From an uncultured Collinsella sp. (GTDB lineage: Bacteria; Actinomycetota; Coriobacteriia; Coriobacteriales; Coriobacteriaceae): a stretch of 57,209 bases of DNA. The notes beneath the pieces were generated by a model. It made no database searches, was not told where the DNA came from, and saw only the letters and a list, made by a program, of their open reading frames with translations. The position numbers and the translations under genes were made by a program. Of this stretch, positions 16,467 to 24,463 are shown piece by piece. Every line of letters begins with the position of its first letter. Within the stretch, counting starts at the first letter, position 1. The stretch lies in NCBI GenBank assembly GCA_900541015.1, contig UQIB01000014.1, positions 1 through 57,209 of the forward strand. The letters run 5' to 3'.

Positions 16467-16561
16467 CCCTGTCGCCGCGGCCGCTTCTGGCGGCGAGCCG
16501 GTGCCTGTCAATTGTTGACGTGTGAACATTTGCTTGCATTTGCGTAAAGATTGCATCGCCC

Positions 16562-16591
16562 GCCCGGGTTCGACATAGAGTCGGCCCGGGC
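16562..16591 (+). terminator. Hairpin after thiC
   Basis: GCCCGGG (16562-16568) pairs with CCCGGGC (16585-16591), followed by ATCTTTAT. It is a weak terminator between thiC and thiD. Confidence 0.45.
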
Positions 16592-16596
16592 ATCTT

Positions 16597-16602
16597 TATA
16601 AT
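16597..16602 (+). promoter_or_regulatory. Candidate thiD -10 element
   Basis: A perfect TATAAT lies 46 bases before thiD. No convincing -35 is found at 16-18 bases (CATAGA at 17). No second TPP element is present, so thiD may be transcribed independently of the riboswitch. Confidence 0.35.
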
Positions 16603-16648
16603 GCTGGCTTATAGACCCATTTGATTCCGACCGAACAAGGGAGCGAAC

Positions 16649-17479
16649 ATGGATCGCAGTAAGGTACCTGCCGTTCTATCCATCGCAGGATCCGATTCCA
16701 GCGGTGGCGCCGGCATTCAGGCCGACATCAAGACCATCACGGCGCACCGCCTGTATGCCGAGACGGCCATCACCGCCATCACCGCACAGAACACCCTGGG
16801 CCTCACCGCCGTGCAGAACATCTCCCCGGATATTGTCGCGGCGCAGATCGATGCCGTTTTTGACGATATCCGCCCGAGCGCCGTCAAGATCGGCATGGTT
16901 TCTTCTGTCGAGATTATCGATGTTATCGCCGACCGCCTGAGCGCCTGGAACGCGACAAACGTGGTAGTCGACCCCGTCATGGTAGCCACCTCGGGCGCAC
17001 GGCTGATTGCCGAAGATGCCGCCGAGGCGCTCACGCGTCGCCTGTTCCCACTGGCGACGGTTATCACGCCCAATATTCCCGAGGCCATGGCCCTGCTCGA
17101 CTATGAGGTCGACTCCGAGCGCACGCAGCAAAATGCTGCCATGCTCCTCACCCGCCGCTTTGGCTGCGCGTCCCTCGTTAAGGGCGGGCATCTTGTCAAC
17201 GAGGCCAACGACGTACTGGCCGAACCCGCACCACTCGATGATGAGGGCAACCACCTAGGCGATCCGCTCACCACGTGGTTCCGCCACAAGCGTATTGAGA
17301 CCGACAACACGCACGGCACCGGCTGCACGCTCTCGTCCGCCATCGCCTGCGCGCTGGCCCAGGGCATGGATCTTGCCGATGCCGTCAACGCCGGCAAGGC
17401 CTACCTGACAGGCGCTCTGGCCGCCGGCCTGAACATGGGCAAAGGCTCCGGCCCTGTCAACCACATGTGGCAGTATTAA
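16649..17479 (+). CDS. thiD: Hydroxymethylpyrimidine/phosphomethylpyrimidine kinase
   Basis: A 276-residue ribokinase-fold kinase that phosphorylates HMP and HMP-P to HMP-PP for thiamine assembly. Seen: SIAGSDSSGGAGIQADIKTI (11-30), the NIPEAMAL segment, LVKGGHL, and the ATP-site motif DNTHGTGCTLSSAIA, whose Gly-rich anion hole and Cys are typical of ThiD. AGGGAG lies 5 bases before ATG 16649. Length is normal. Together with thiC it covers the pyrimidine branch of thiamine synthesis; thiE and the thiazole genes are not in this window. Confidence 0.95.
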   Translation: MDRSKVPAVLSIAGSDSSGGAGIQADIKTITAHRLYAETAITAITAQNTLGLTAVQNISPDIVAAQIDAVFDDIRPSAVKIGMVSSVEIIDVIADRLSAWNATNVVVDPVMVATSGARLIAEDAAEALTRRLFPLATVITPNIPEAMALLDYEVDSERTQQNAAMLLTRRFGCASLVKGGHLVNEANDVLAEPAPLDDEGNHLGDPLTTWFRHKRIETDNTHGTGCTLSSAIACALAQGMDLADAVNAGKAYLTGALAAGLNMGKGSGPVNHMWQY

Positions 17480-17488
17480 GATTCGCAG

Positions 17489-17562
17489 CCCAAGCCACCG
17501 CAAAGGCGCCTGTCCCCTTTGAACCACCGCAAAGGGGACAGGCACCTTTGCGGTGGTTTGGG
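17489..17562. repeat. 32-bp-arm palindrome between convergent thiD and the SGNH gene
   Basis: Bases 17489-17520 pair with 17531-17562 around a 10-base loop, with one C/A mismatch and one G-T pair. The core arm reads CCACCGCAAAGG with CGCCTGTCCCCTTT next. CCACCGCAAAGG appears again in the loop region, so the 12-mer occurs three times counting both strands. Its CCACCGCAA / TTGCGGTGG end is shared with palindromes at 13518 and 52720. It probably terminates both converging genes. Confidence 0.8.
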
Positions 17563-17568
17563 GTCGCG

Positions 17569-18228
17569 CTACTCACCGAGCATCTCTTGGAGCTTGGCTG
17601 CCACGGCGTGACCCAGGCTCTCATGGCTTTCGGGCATCATATGCAGATAGTCGATATCGCCCGGCTCGGCAAAGTCGGCGGCATTCAAAAAGTCGCAGCC
17701 AAACTGCTCAGCCACATGCGCGTAGTACTCACCAAAATGTTCCGAGGCTTCTACGGAATGCTCGTCAAAATCGGTCATATATACGTCGGCGATCTGCGGC
17801 TTAATCTTGATAGGCGCCATCAGCAGAATGCGCGGACAAGGCGCAGCGTCGGTCCACGGAAACGCGCGGACGGCGCGAATCAGCGCCATGGCGCCACGAG
17901 CGATATCGGCAGCCGTCACGTTAAAGACCGTCTTGCAGTCGTTGGTGCCCAGCATGATCACAATGGCGTCCAGCGGCTTATGGGCCTCGAGCATCATCGG
18001 AAGCGCGCGAATGCCGTTAAGATTGGTGTCCAGATGGCACATGTCGTCGCGTACCGTCGTGCGGCCGTTGAGGCCTTCTTCAATTACATGCCAGCCCTCG
18101 CCTAAGTCACGTTGGGCCACGCCGCACCAGCGCACATCCCGCGCATAGCGCACCGCGGTGCCGTCGCGCATGCCCGCCGGATCGTAACCATAGGTGTTGC
18201 TGTCGCCAAAGCATAGAACGTTTTTCAT
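17569..18228 (-). CDS. SGNH/GDSL-family esterase
   Basis: A 219-residue SGNH-fold hydrolase, probably an arylesterase or acyl-ester hydrolase acting on small or carbohydrate-linked esters. Block I is FGDSNTYG (nucleophile Ser10), block II GLNGRTT (Gly52-Asn54), block III GTNDCK (Asn96), and block V DYLHMMPESHESLG near 193-206 supplies the Asp and His. There is no signal peptide, so it acts in the cytoplasm. AAGGAAGGG precedes ATG 18228. A terminator separates it from the PARG-like gene upstream, so it probably has its own promoter. Confidence 0.85.
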   Translation of the reverse strand: MKNVLCFGDSNTYGYDPAGMRDGTAVRYARDVRWCGVAQRDLGEGWHVIEEGLNGRTTVRDDMCHLDTNLNGIRALPMMLEAHKPLDAIVIMLGTNDCKTVFNVTAADIARGAMALIRAVRAFPWTDAAPCPRILLMAPIKIKPQIADVYMTDFDEHSVEASEHFGEYYAHVAEQFGCDFLNAADFAEPGDIDYLHMMPESHESLGHAVAAKLQEMLGE

Positions 18229-18252
18229 CGTAAGCCCTTCCTTTTAGTAAAA

Positions 18253-18282
18253 AGCCGGCGGGAGCAGCCTCTCCCGCCGGCT
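18253..18282 (-). terminator. Terminator after the PARG-like gene
   Basis: A 12-bp perfect stem AGCCGGCGGGAG with a 6-base loop is followed on the minus strand by TTTTACTAAAAG. It lies 26 bases past the PARG-like stop. Confidence 0.8.
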
Positions 18283-18307
18283 CGACCTATCTGTCAACAC
18301 GTACCGG

Positions 18308-19423
18308 TTACAGGTACTTGCGCCAATCGTCCTCGTCCTCATCATCCTCGGTAGCAGCCTGGGCCTGCTCGGCGGCGCGAGCTGCCGCAGCGCGAGCGGC
18401 AACCTGAGCATAGGACTCCTCGTTGCGCTCGGGGAAGTTTGCCAGCACGTGCTCGAACTTGGCAAAATCCTCATCCCAGCGCGTAGAAGGCACGGCAAAG
18501 AAGACTTGCTTGACCTTAAAGTCGCCCGACGCGAGCTCCTTGCGGAAGAGCTCGGCCACGGCCTCTGCGTCAAAGCCGTTGTTGTCGCAGCCCCAAGCGC
18601 CCAGCACGAGCTTCTCGCGACCTAGCTCGTCGCAGATGGCAAGCACAAAGCGAATGCGGTCGCGCAGGGCGTCCAGCAGAGCATCGTCGCTCACGCGATA
18701 CTCCTGGCGGGCGCGCTTAACGTTGGGCGCGGCGGCCACGATCACGTCGGCGTATGCATGCACGTGGTTGCGGTCGAAGCGCACCGCAGGCACCACTAGG
18801 GCGCGGTTACGATAGAGCTCGCAGTTGATGTTGCGGCGACGGTTCTCGCCGTACCACTTACGCTGCTTATCGAGAACGTTGTACAGAAACGAATCGGCGC
18901 ACAGCGTGGCCTCCTGGCCCAGATAACCCTGAATATAGCCACCGCCCGGGTTGGTGAACGAGGCAAAGGCGAGCACGGCCATGTCGCAGAACTGCGCATA
19001 GCCACGACCGTTGTCCAGGATGGCCTGCGTGGCGGAGGCATCGAGCACGGTGACCTCGGGCAGAGCCGGAGCGGGCTCCTCAGCAGGCGCGGACTCAGCT
19101 TCAGCGATTTCCTCGGCAGGCTCCTCGACGGGCTCGAGCGCTGCCTCGACCTCGGCAGCCTCCGCGCCCTCGACGTCCTCGGCAACCTGTTCTTCGGCGG
19201 CCACAGCAGTCTGAACCTTGGCCTTCATCGCCGTGACAAAGCCGGCAGGCATACCGTCAAACTCGCGAACACCGGCAAGCGAACGCTCGATATCCTTGGC
19301 GCACGCTTCGGACACAGTTGCCACGTGACGCTCGGCGGCCTTGGCACGGGCCTCGCGCTTGGGATTGGGCTGACCCGCTCGGTTGGACCTGCGGTTACGG
19401 TTCCTGTTGTCGACGTCTGCCAT
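18308..19423 (-). CDS. PARG-like macrodomain protein (TIGR02452 / DUF2263 type)
   Basis: A 371-residue protein whose C-terminal two thirds resemble microbial poly(ADP-ribose) glycohydrolase-type macrodomains. The core motif is FASFTNPGGGYIQGYLGQEA (153-172) followed by TLCADSFLY. Family members carry GGG-x(6-8)-QEE, with the second Glu catalytic in characterised bacterial PARG; here that position is Ala172. The protein may therefore bind ADP-ribose without hydrolysing it, or use another residue. Residues 1-35 are basic, 70-125 are an Ala/Glu-rich acidic linker, and the C-terminus is acidic (EDDEDEDDW). AAAGGTGA precedes ATG 19423. Fold assignment is fairly confident; activity is not. Confidence 0.75.
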   Translation of the reverse strand: MADVDNRNRNRRSNRAGQPNPKREARAKAAERHVATVSEACAKDIERSLAGVREFDGMPAGFVTAMKAKVQTAVAAEEQVAEDVEGAEAAEVEAALEPVEEPAEEIAEAESAPAEEPAPALPEVTVLDASATQAILDNGRGYAQFCDMAVLAFASFTNPGGGYIQGYLGQEATLCADSFLYNVLDKQRKWYGENRRRNINCELYRNRALVVPAVRFDRNHVHAYADVIVAAAPNVKRARQEYRVSDDALLDALRDRIRFVLAICDELGREKLVLGAWGCDNNGFDAEAVAELFRKELASGDFKVKQVFFAVPSTRWDEDFAKFEHVLANFPERNEESYAQVAARAAAARAAEQAQAATEDDEDEDDWRKYL

Positions 19424-19489
19424 AAGTGGTCACCTTTCTCGGTCTCTGCCGCTATCGGCTTTTCCCATCCATGATACCCCGCCGCGTAC

Positions 19490-19518
19490 AAAAAAGACGG
19501 CCCCGAAGGACCGCCTTT
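19490..19518 (-). terminator. Terminator after the BI-1-family gene
   Basis: On the minus strand AAGGCGGTCC, a TTCG loop and GGGGCCGTCTT form a stem with some G-U pairing, followed by TTTTTT (about 45 bases past the stop). Confidence 0.75.
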
Positions 19519-19561
19519 CGCATCGATTTACACGCACGGCAAGCACCGCCGCAATTCGCCA

Positions 19562-20257
19562 CTAGTCGCGACGGCCAAGGATGTTCAGGATGCGCAAGAA
19601 CACGTTGATAATGTCCACGAACAGATTGGACGCCATGAGCACGGCGTTGGGCAGCGTAGGCGGCACCGTCGTGGCAACATAGGTGTCGTAGCCAATAAAG
19701 CCGGCGAACACCACGATCACGATCAGGTCGGTGATGGACTGCGAAACGCCCATGAACATCAGCACGATCTCGACCAGAATCGTGGCAAGCAGGATGCCAA
19801 AACCAATGCCATACACACGCTGGAAAAACTTGGGGAACGTCACGCCCAAGGCGCCAAAGACAAAGGTGATGGCGGCCGTGGCGATAAAGGCAGTGTTGAT
19901 GGTGGGCAGGTCGTAGTTGGCAAGGCCAAACGACGCGGTCAGGCCAAAGGTGCTCGCAAAGATTACGTAGCCCACAAGGGACAGGCCCACGGACTGCTTG
20001 CTGGCGGCGGCCGACATCATGACCATGCCGACGATGGTCAAAATAAACGAGCCAAAGACCAGCGGCAAGGCTGCGCCGCTCATCATCATGCGCGCAAACG
20101 ACATGGTGCTCGTAAAGTAGGCGCCGGCGCCCATGGCGCAAAAGCCCAAAAAGATCAGGGCAGACATGGTGAGGTTGTACGCGCGCGGCGACATCTCCTT
20201 GACACGGCTTGCACCGGTCTCGATGGGGCCGTTCTGATAGCCCTGGATATCGTTCAT
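19562..20257 (-). CDS. Bax inhibitor-1/YccA family membrane protein
   Basis: A 231-residue integral membrane protein with about seven hydrophobic helices, spanning roughly residues 30-225. It has the BI-1/YccA layout, including FAGFIGYDTY near the C-terminal end, where family members keep an Asp-containing segment, and LFVDIINVFLRILNILG at the terminus. Family members affect ion homeostasis, and in E. coli YccA modulates FtsH proteolysis; the precise role here is unknown. ATG 20257 (MNDIQGYQNG) is preferred because AAAGGACG lies just upstream; the open frame starts 8 codons earlier without support. Confidence 0.85.
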   Translation of the reverse strand: MNDIQGYQNGPIETGASRVKEMSPRAYNLTMSALIFLGFCAMGAGAYFTSTMSFARMMMSGAALPLVFGSFILTIVGMVMMSAAASKQSVGLSLVGYVIFASTFGLTASFGLANYDLPTINTAFIATAAITFVFGALGVTFPKFFQRVYGIGFGILLATILVEIVLMFMGVSQSITDLIVIVVFAGFIGYDTYVATTVPPTLPNAVLMASNLFVDIINVFLRILNILGRRD

Positions 20258-20335
20258 ACTTCGTCCTTTCAAAAAGCGCACGACAGCGCCGTAGGTGACA
20301 AGATTCCTGCCATTGTACCCGAATGCCGCACGTCC

Positions 20336-20674
20336 TTACCTACGGCGCTCGCCCTCAAGCGTACGATCAAAGGCCCAGACCCACCAACGCATCACGTGTG
20401 CCTGCGAGCCGTCTGCCCGCTCGCGCGTCTGGTCCTCCAGATACAACTCGGTCGCGTGCCCGCCAAAACGCACCTTATAGGTTGCCGTACGGATGCCGTG
20501 AACCGTCAGGCCAAACCCAGTGGTCGAGACAATCTCGTCAATCGTAAAGCAACGACCGTCGACCCAGCAGACGGTGACCGGCACGACCTGTCCGCCCGCG
20601 AGGATGCGAGCCACGACGTCCACATACTGCTTGTGCACGCGCCGAGTTTTGCCATCTGTCTGTCGATATTCCAT
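20336..20674 (-). CDS. Uncharacterised small protein (112 aa)
   Basis: I do not recognise this family. The 112-residue protein begins MEYRQTDGKTRRVHKQYVDV and appears to be a small beta-rich domain: VVPVTVCWVDGRCFTIDEIV, then VHGIRTATYKVRFGGHATEL, then a Trp-rich stretch MRWWVWAFDRTLEG. There is no signal peptide or membrane segment. AGGAGAC immediately precedes ATG 20674, a slightly short spacing; the longer frame to 20851 lacks a ribosome-binding site. It lies near the BI-1 gene on the same strand, 78 bases away. Bases 20675-20923 contain no further gene and should hold the divergent promoters. Confidence 0.6.
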   Translation of the reverse strand: MEYRQTDGKTRRVHKQYVDVVARILAGGQVVPVTVCWVDGRCFTIDEIVSTTGFGLTVHGIRTATYKVRFGGHATELYLEDQTRERADGSQAHVMRWWVWAFDRTLEGERRR

Positions 20675-20923
20675 GTCTCCTATTATCGAACGCATGTTTG
20701 CATGTTGTAAAGCGAACAGACTGTGGTTTTGGAGTGTCGGAGCGAACGCGCGTGTCCGCATGGCGTGATAGCAAAAAGAACACCCACGGTCAACAGGGCT
20801 AATATTCAATTTTAGTGCCAAAAAAATACTTCTCCCATCAGAACTCGGCAAAGAAACCCGCAGGAGGTGATACGATTTATCATGTTTTTGTAACGTGTCT
20901 GCAAACTTCGAGAAAGCCCATAT

Positions 20924-21973
20924 ATGGACGTAACGTTCTCAACCTTCCTCGGCCAAATTGTGTCGAACCCAGTCCTTGCCGTCACCGTGATCCTCGCGTT
21001 GGGCGCCATCTTCGTCAATGGATGGACCGACGCGCCCAACGCCATCGCGACCTGTGTCACTACGCGTTGCATGCCCGCCCGCGCCGCCATTCTCATGAGC
21101 GCCGCATTCAACTTCCTCGGCGTGCTCATCATGACGCACTTTAATGCGAGCGTCGCCAATACCATCTCGCATATCGTCGACTTTGGCGGAAACAGCACCA
21201 TGGCGCTCGCCTGCCTGTGCGCGGCCCTGTTCTCCATCGTCGTCTACGGCGCCACAGCGTCGCGTTTTGGCATCCCCACCTCGCAAAGCCACAGCCTTAT
21301 CGCCGGCCTGACCGGTGCCGCTATCGCCCTCGGCGGCGCGAGCAGCGTCAACGTCCACGAGTGGATGAAGGTCATCTACGGCCTGGCGCTCTCCATCGGC
21401 CTGGGCTTTGTCATGGGCTGGGTTCTGTGCAAGCTCGTCTCGATTCTTTTCGCCGCCGCCAACAGGCGACGTGCCAATGTCTTCTTTAAATACGCTCAGA
21501 TCGCGAGCGCCGCGGCCATGAGCTTTATGCACGGCGCGCAGGATGGACAGAAGTTCATCGGCGTGCTCTTTTTAGGCGTGGCCTTTGCCAGCGGCCAGAC
21601 GAGCGTCGGCGATGCAGACATCCCCATCTGGATTATGCTGCTGTGCTCGGCCACTATGGGTATCGGCACCAGCGTGGGCGGCGAGCGCATCATCAAGTCC
21701 GTCGGCCAGAGCATGGTCAAGCTCGAAAAGTACCAGGGCTTCTCCGCCGACCTGGCGGGCGCCGCAAACCTGCTGCTTGCCACCCTTACCGGCATCCCCG
21801 TGTCCTCCACCCACATCAAGACCTGCGCCATCATGGGCGTCGGTGCCGTCAAGCGCCTTTCGGCCATCAACTTCGGTGTCGTCAAGGACATGATGTTCAC
21901 CTGGTTCTTCACCTTCCCCGCCTGCGGACTCATCAGCTTTGTCATGGCCAAGCTGTTCATGATGTTCCTCTAG
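20924..21973 (+). CDS. pitA: PiT-family inorganic phosphate transporter
   Basis: A 349-residue low-affinity phosphate permease of the PiT family, which co-transports metal-phosphate or phosphate with a cation. The family's duplicated signatures are visible: GWTDAPNAIATCVTTR near 33-48 in the first half, and FMHGAQDGQKFIGV near 199-212 plus GIPVSSTHIKT near 286-296 in the second. About ten membrane helices fill the length. GAGAAAG precedes ATG 20924 with an AT-rich spacer. The DUF47 gene follows 66 bases downstream, the usual pairing, and the two are probably one operon. This complements the high-affinity Pst system at 26.4-30.8 kb. Confidence 0.93.
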   Translation: MDVTFSTFLGQIVSNPVLAVTVILALGAIFVNGWTDAPNAIATCVTTRCMPARAAILMSAAFNFLGVLIMTHFNASVANTISHIVDFGGNSTMALACLCAALFSIVVYGATASRFGIPTSQSHSLIAGLTGAAIALGGASSVNVHEWMKVIYGLALSIGLGFVMGWVLCKLVSILFAAANRRRANVFFKYAQIASAAAMSFMHGAQDGQKFIGVLFLGVAFASGQTSVGDADIPIWIMLLCSATMGIGTSVGGERIIKSVGQSMVKLEKYQGFSADLAGAANLLLATLTGIPVSSTHIKTCAIMGVGAVKRLSAINFGVVKDMMFTWFFTFPACGLISFVMAKLFMMFL

Positions 21974-22039
21974 TCAAACCGAACGTCCATCCGGACTGCA
22001 TTACCTCGCCCGCCCATCTTCACCTCGAAAGGACCACCC

Positions 22040-22663
22040 ATGGCAAAGAAACCCGATTCGTTCTACTTTGACAACTACGTCGCCTGCGCCGACCTAGCCG
22101 TCCAGGCCGCAGAGCTGCTCACCAAGATTTTTGAGAACTTTGACCCTGCGCAGATCCACGACATGCTCGATAAGATGCATGCGATTGAGCATGCGGCAGA
22201 CAAGAAGCACCACGAGCTCGAAGACGCCTTGCTCACCGCCTTTATCACCCCGCTTGAGCGCGAGGATCTAGACCTGATGAGCTGCTCGCTCGACACCGTG
22301 CTCGACCGCATCGAAGGCGTCGTGCAGCGCGTCTACTTCACCAACATCCAGAGCATCCACCCCGATGCCATCGTCATCGCCCACAAGGTAACCGATGCCT
22401 GCCGCGCCATGAAGGACCTGATGGTCGAGCTTCCCAACTACCGCAAGTCCAAGACCCTGCGCGAGCTCGTCATCCAGATCAACACGATCGAGTCCGAGGC
22501 CGACGAGCTCTACATCAACGCCATGCGCAACCTGCACGTCAACGGCAAGGATCCGCTCGAGGTCATCGCCTGGCGTGACGTGTACGCCTTCCTGGAGTAC
22601 TGCGCCGACTGCTGCGAGAATGTGGCCGATGTCGTGGATTCGATTGTCATGAAGAACAGTTAA
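22040..22663 (+). CDS. DUF47 / PhoU-like phosphate transport regulator
   Basis: A 207-residue all-helical DUF47 (TIGR00153) protein, distantly related to PhoU and almost always encoded beside PiT transporters, whose activity it is thought to modulate. Seen: regularly spaced acidic and histidine residues such as HAIEHAADKKHHELEDAL near 47-64, FITPLEREDLDLM, and the second-half mirror IESEADELY near 150-158 followed by EVIAWRDVYAFLE and CADCCENVADVVDSI. GAAAGGA lies before ATG 22040. Role by context: regulatory partner of pitA. Confidence 0.9.
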   Translation: MAKKPDSFYFDNYVACADLAVQAAELLTKIFENFDPAQIHDMLDKMHAIEHAADKKHHELEDALLTAFITPLEREDLDLMSCSLDTVLDRIEGVVQRVYFTNIQSIHPDAIVIAHKVTDACRAMKDLMVELPNYRKSKTLRELVIQINTIESEADELYINAMRNLHVNGKDPLEVIAWRDVYAFLEYCADCCENVADVVDSIVMKNS

Positions 22664-22670
22664 TTGGGGG

Positions 22671-22856
22671 TACATGTCCCACCGGTCGCGGGCCCGGCCA
22701 CTAATAACCTTTTTCACTCCGGCTGCAAGCAGAGTCGTTCAAAAGCGGTTAATTAGTGGTACGCGTCCCACCGGCGAAGGCCCGGCACCTATTTGCTTTC
22801 TCACTCCGGCTGCGTGGCAGAGTCGTTCGAAAGTAAATAGGTGTCGGGCCTTCGCC
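22671..22856. repeat. Two tandem hairpin units after the pitA-DUF47 pair
   Basis: Unit 1 (22671-22759) and unit 2 (22760-22856) share the blocks GTCCCACCGG, GGCCCGGC, CACTCCGGCTGC and GCAGAGTCGTTC in the same order, so they are diverged direct repeats. Each folds on itself. Unit 2 arms 22773-22800 and 22829-22856 pair over 28 bases, with two G-T pairs that are G-U wobbles in plus-strand RNA. Unit 1 arms are CCACTAATAACC with GGTTAATTAGTGG. Loops are more conserved than stems. No gene is seen in 22857-23029. Confidence 0.75.
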
Positions 22857-23029
22857 TTACGTATCACCATTGGGAACCTGGGCTAATAGGCGGAATGCAT
22901 GGTGGCTTTGGTTGAAAGCGTCTTTGGCATCAGTCATGACTTTGGGCAGCGCTGAGCGTTTGGCTGAATGTTGCTCTGGGTACCCTTTGGTTGTCTTTTA
23001 TTTCGTTATTAAATTGTTGGAGGGCTTGT

Positions 23030-23560
23030 ATGTCTTATTTGGATCTGGCTCGGGGTCGGTATTCTTGTCGTGAGTTTGAAGATCGGGCTGTGGAGCAGGC
23101 TGTGGTGGATGCCATTGTTGAGGCTGGGCGGATTGCTCCTTCTGCTTGCAATAATCATCCTTCTCGTGTGATGGTGTTGGATACGCCTGAGCTTCTGGAG
23201 AAGGCTGCTGCTTGTCAGCCTCGGTTTGCTCGTGATGGGTCTATCTTTGGGGCTCCGCTTGTCTTCCTTATTTGCAGCGTTACCGATGATGCTTGGGTGC
23301 GCCCGTATGATCAGATGAACTCGAGTGCCATCGATACTTCGATCGTCTGCGATCAGATGATGATGGAGGCCACCGAGCAGGGCCTGGGAACGTGCTGGGT
23401 ATGCCATTTTAAGCCTGAGGTGGCACAGGAGCAGTTCAACCTGCCCGAGGGCGTCTATCCCTATCACATGCTCGTCTGTGGCTATCCTGCCGACCACATC
23501 GCCGATCCCGAGCATCGCGAGGCCCGCACCATTCCCCTCCCCGACTTCCTCCTCAAGTAG
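23030..23560 (+). CDS. Nitroreductase-family flavoprotein
   Basis: A 176-residue FMN-dependent oxidoreductase of the nitroreductase family. Seen: ARGRYSCREFEDRAVEQ near the N-terminus (the RYSxRxF FMN-phosphate motif), IVEAGRIAPSACNNHPSRVMV, and the second FMN segment EQGLGTCWVCHF near 124-135. The substrate is unknown; members reduce nitro compounds, quinones or flavins. TTGGAGGG lies 5 bases before ATG 23030, so the longer frame from 22991 is rejected. Codon use is odd: the first 90-95 codons end almost only in T or G, after which C-ending codons typical of this genome take over. Confidence 0.85.
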   Translation: MSYLDLARGRYSCREFEDRAVEQAVVDAIVEAGRIAPSACNNHPSRVMVLDTPELLEKAAACQPRFARDGSIFGAPLVFLICSVTDDAWVRPYDQMNSSAIDTSIVCDQMMMEATEQGLGTCWVCHFKPEVAQEQFNLPEGVYPYHMLVCGYPADHIADPEHREARTIPLPDFLLK

Positions 23561-23671
23561 ATTTTTAGGACATGCCTCAAAACCTACCTTTTACCGCTCA
23601 CCCGTTCGCCGAGCTCCGCGCCACTATGTTCAGGGCTCGGTTTTTTATGTTGCGCGCCCCGGTACAGTCAT

Positions 23672-23701
23672 AAAAAAGGACCCGCAAGCTGCGGGTCCTT
23701 T
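23672..23701 (-). terminator. Terminator after divIVA
   Basis: AAAGGACCCGCA and TGCGGGTCCTTT form a perfect 12-bp stem around AGC, followed on the minus strand by more T and ATGAC. It ends the divIVA transcript and may also stop read-through from the nitroreductase gene. Confidence 0.85.
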
Positions 23702-23727
23702 CTAGGCACTAAATTGTAGGCCGAATG

Positions 23728-24402
23728 TTAGTCCAGGTCGTCAGCGGCAAAGTTGTCAATCGGGGCGAAGGGATCGGCCACAGGGACAACCGGGTCAGCG
23801 ACGGGCAGCGGCTCGGCGGGAACAGTCACCGCAGGAGAAGCGGCAGAACCGACCGGCGTGGAGGCCATGAGGTCGGCCGGGAAGGAGTTCTGGGCATCGT
23901 CCATAAAGTGCTGGATGAGCTTGAGGTACTCGGCCTTGAACTCCTCACGGGAAGCCTTCAGACGGTCGATTTCCTCGAGCTCGGCCTGCTTTTCAGTCAG
24001 AGCCTGGCGGATAACCTCGCGGGCCTTGGCGTCAGCCTCGTTGCGGATACGCTCAGCGTTCTCATTGGCATCGTTGACGATGGTCTCAGCGGTCTGCTGG
24101 GCAGCGATCAGGGCAGCGGAAATCTGGCGCTCCTGAGCGGAGAAGTCAGGGGCGGGAGCAGCCACGGGGGCGGCAGGAACGGCCTGGGCGGGGGCATCCT
24201 GAGCCTGGGCAAGCTGAGCCTGCGCATCGGCAAGCTGCTGCTCGGTAGCAGTCAGACGACCCTTAAGGTCGACGATCTTAGCGAGCATAGCGTCAACCTC
24301 GGAGGACAGCGTCTCCAAGAAGACGTCGACCTCAGCAGGATCGTAGCCACGCTTGGCCTCAGAGAAAGTCTGAGCCTGGATGTCTGCGGGGGTAATAGCC
24401 AT
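23728..24402 (-). CDS. divIVA: DivIVA/Wag31-type polar growth protein
   Basis: A 224-residue coiled-coil scaffold that binds curved membrane at poles and septa. Its N-terminus MAITPADIQAQTFSEAKRGY with DPAEVDVFLE next is the classic DivIVA lipid-binding domain. Coiled-coil stretches follow at about 33-70 and 88-165, interrupted by an Ala/Pro linker (70-88). The C-terminus (175-224) is Pro/Ala/Val-rich and ends acidic (DNFAADDLD). AAGGAG lies 7 bases before the ATG. It closes the yggS-sepF-yggT-divIVA run, an order conserved in Gram-positive bacteria, and is followed by a strong terminator. Confidence 0.93.
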   Translation of the reverse strand: MAITPADIQAQTFSEAKRGYDPAEVDVFLETLSSEVDAMLAKIVDLKGRLTATEQQLADAQAQLAQAQDAPAQAVPAAPVAAPAPDFSAQERQISAALIAAQQTAETIVNDANENAERIRNEADAKAREVIRQALTEKQAELEEIDRLKASREEFKAEYLKLIQHFMDDAQNSFPADLMASTPVGSAASPAVTVPAEPLPVADPVVPVADPFAPIDNFAADDLD

Positions 24403-24463
24403 AACAAGTCTCCTTTTTCATCGCCTCGGCGCTACACGCCCGACGTAAGTTACTAAGTCAGTT

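Noticed and set aside
14961..16556. A 705-codon minus-strand frame extending the small membrane protein gene
   Set aside because: The upstream part is exactly antisense to thiC, whose motifs and riboswitch are unmistakable. Only the portion from ATG 14960 has its own ribosome-binding site and membrane helix.
20812..21237. A 141-codon minus-strand frame over the start of pitA
   Set aside because: It is antisense to the PiT transporter, whose signatures are clear, and has no ribosome-binding site.
22671..22856. The tandem hairpin units as a small CRISPR array
   Set aside because: There are only two imperfect units of about 90 bases, each self-complementary over long arms, with no short identical repeats, no unique spacers and no cas genes nearby.
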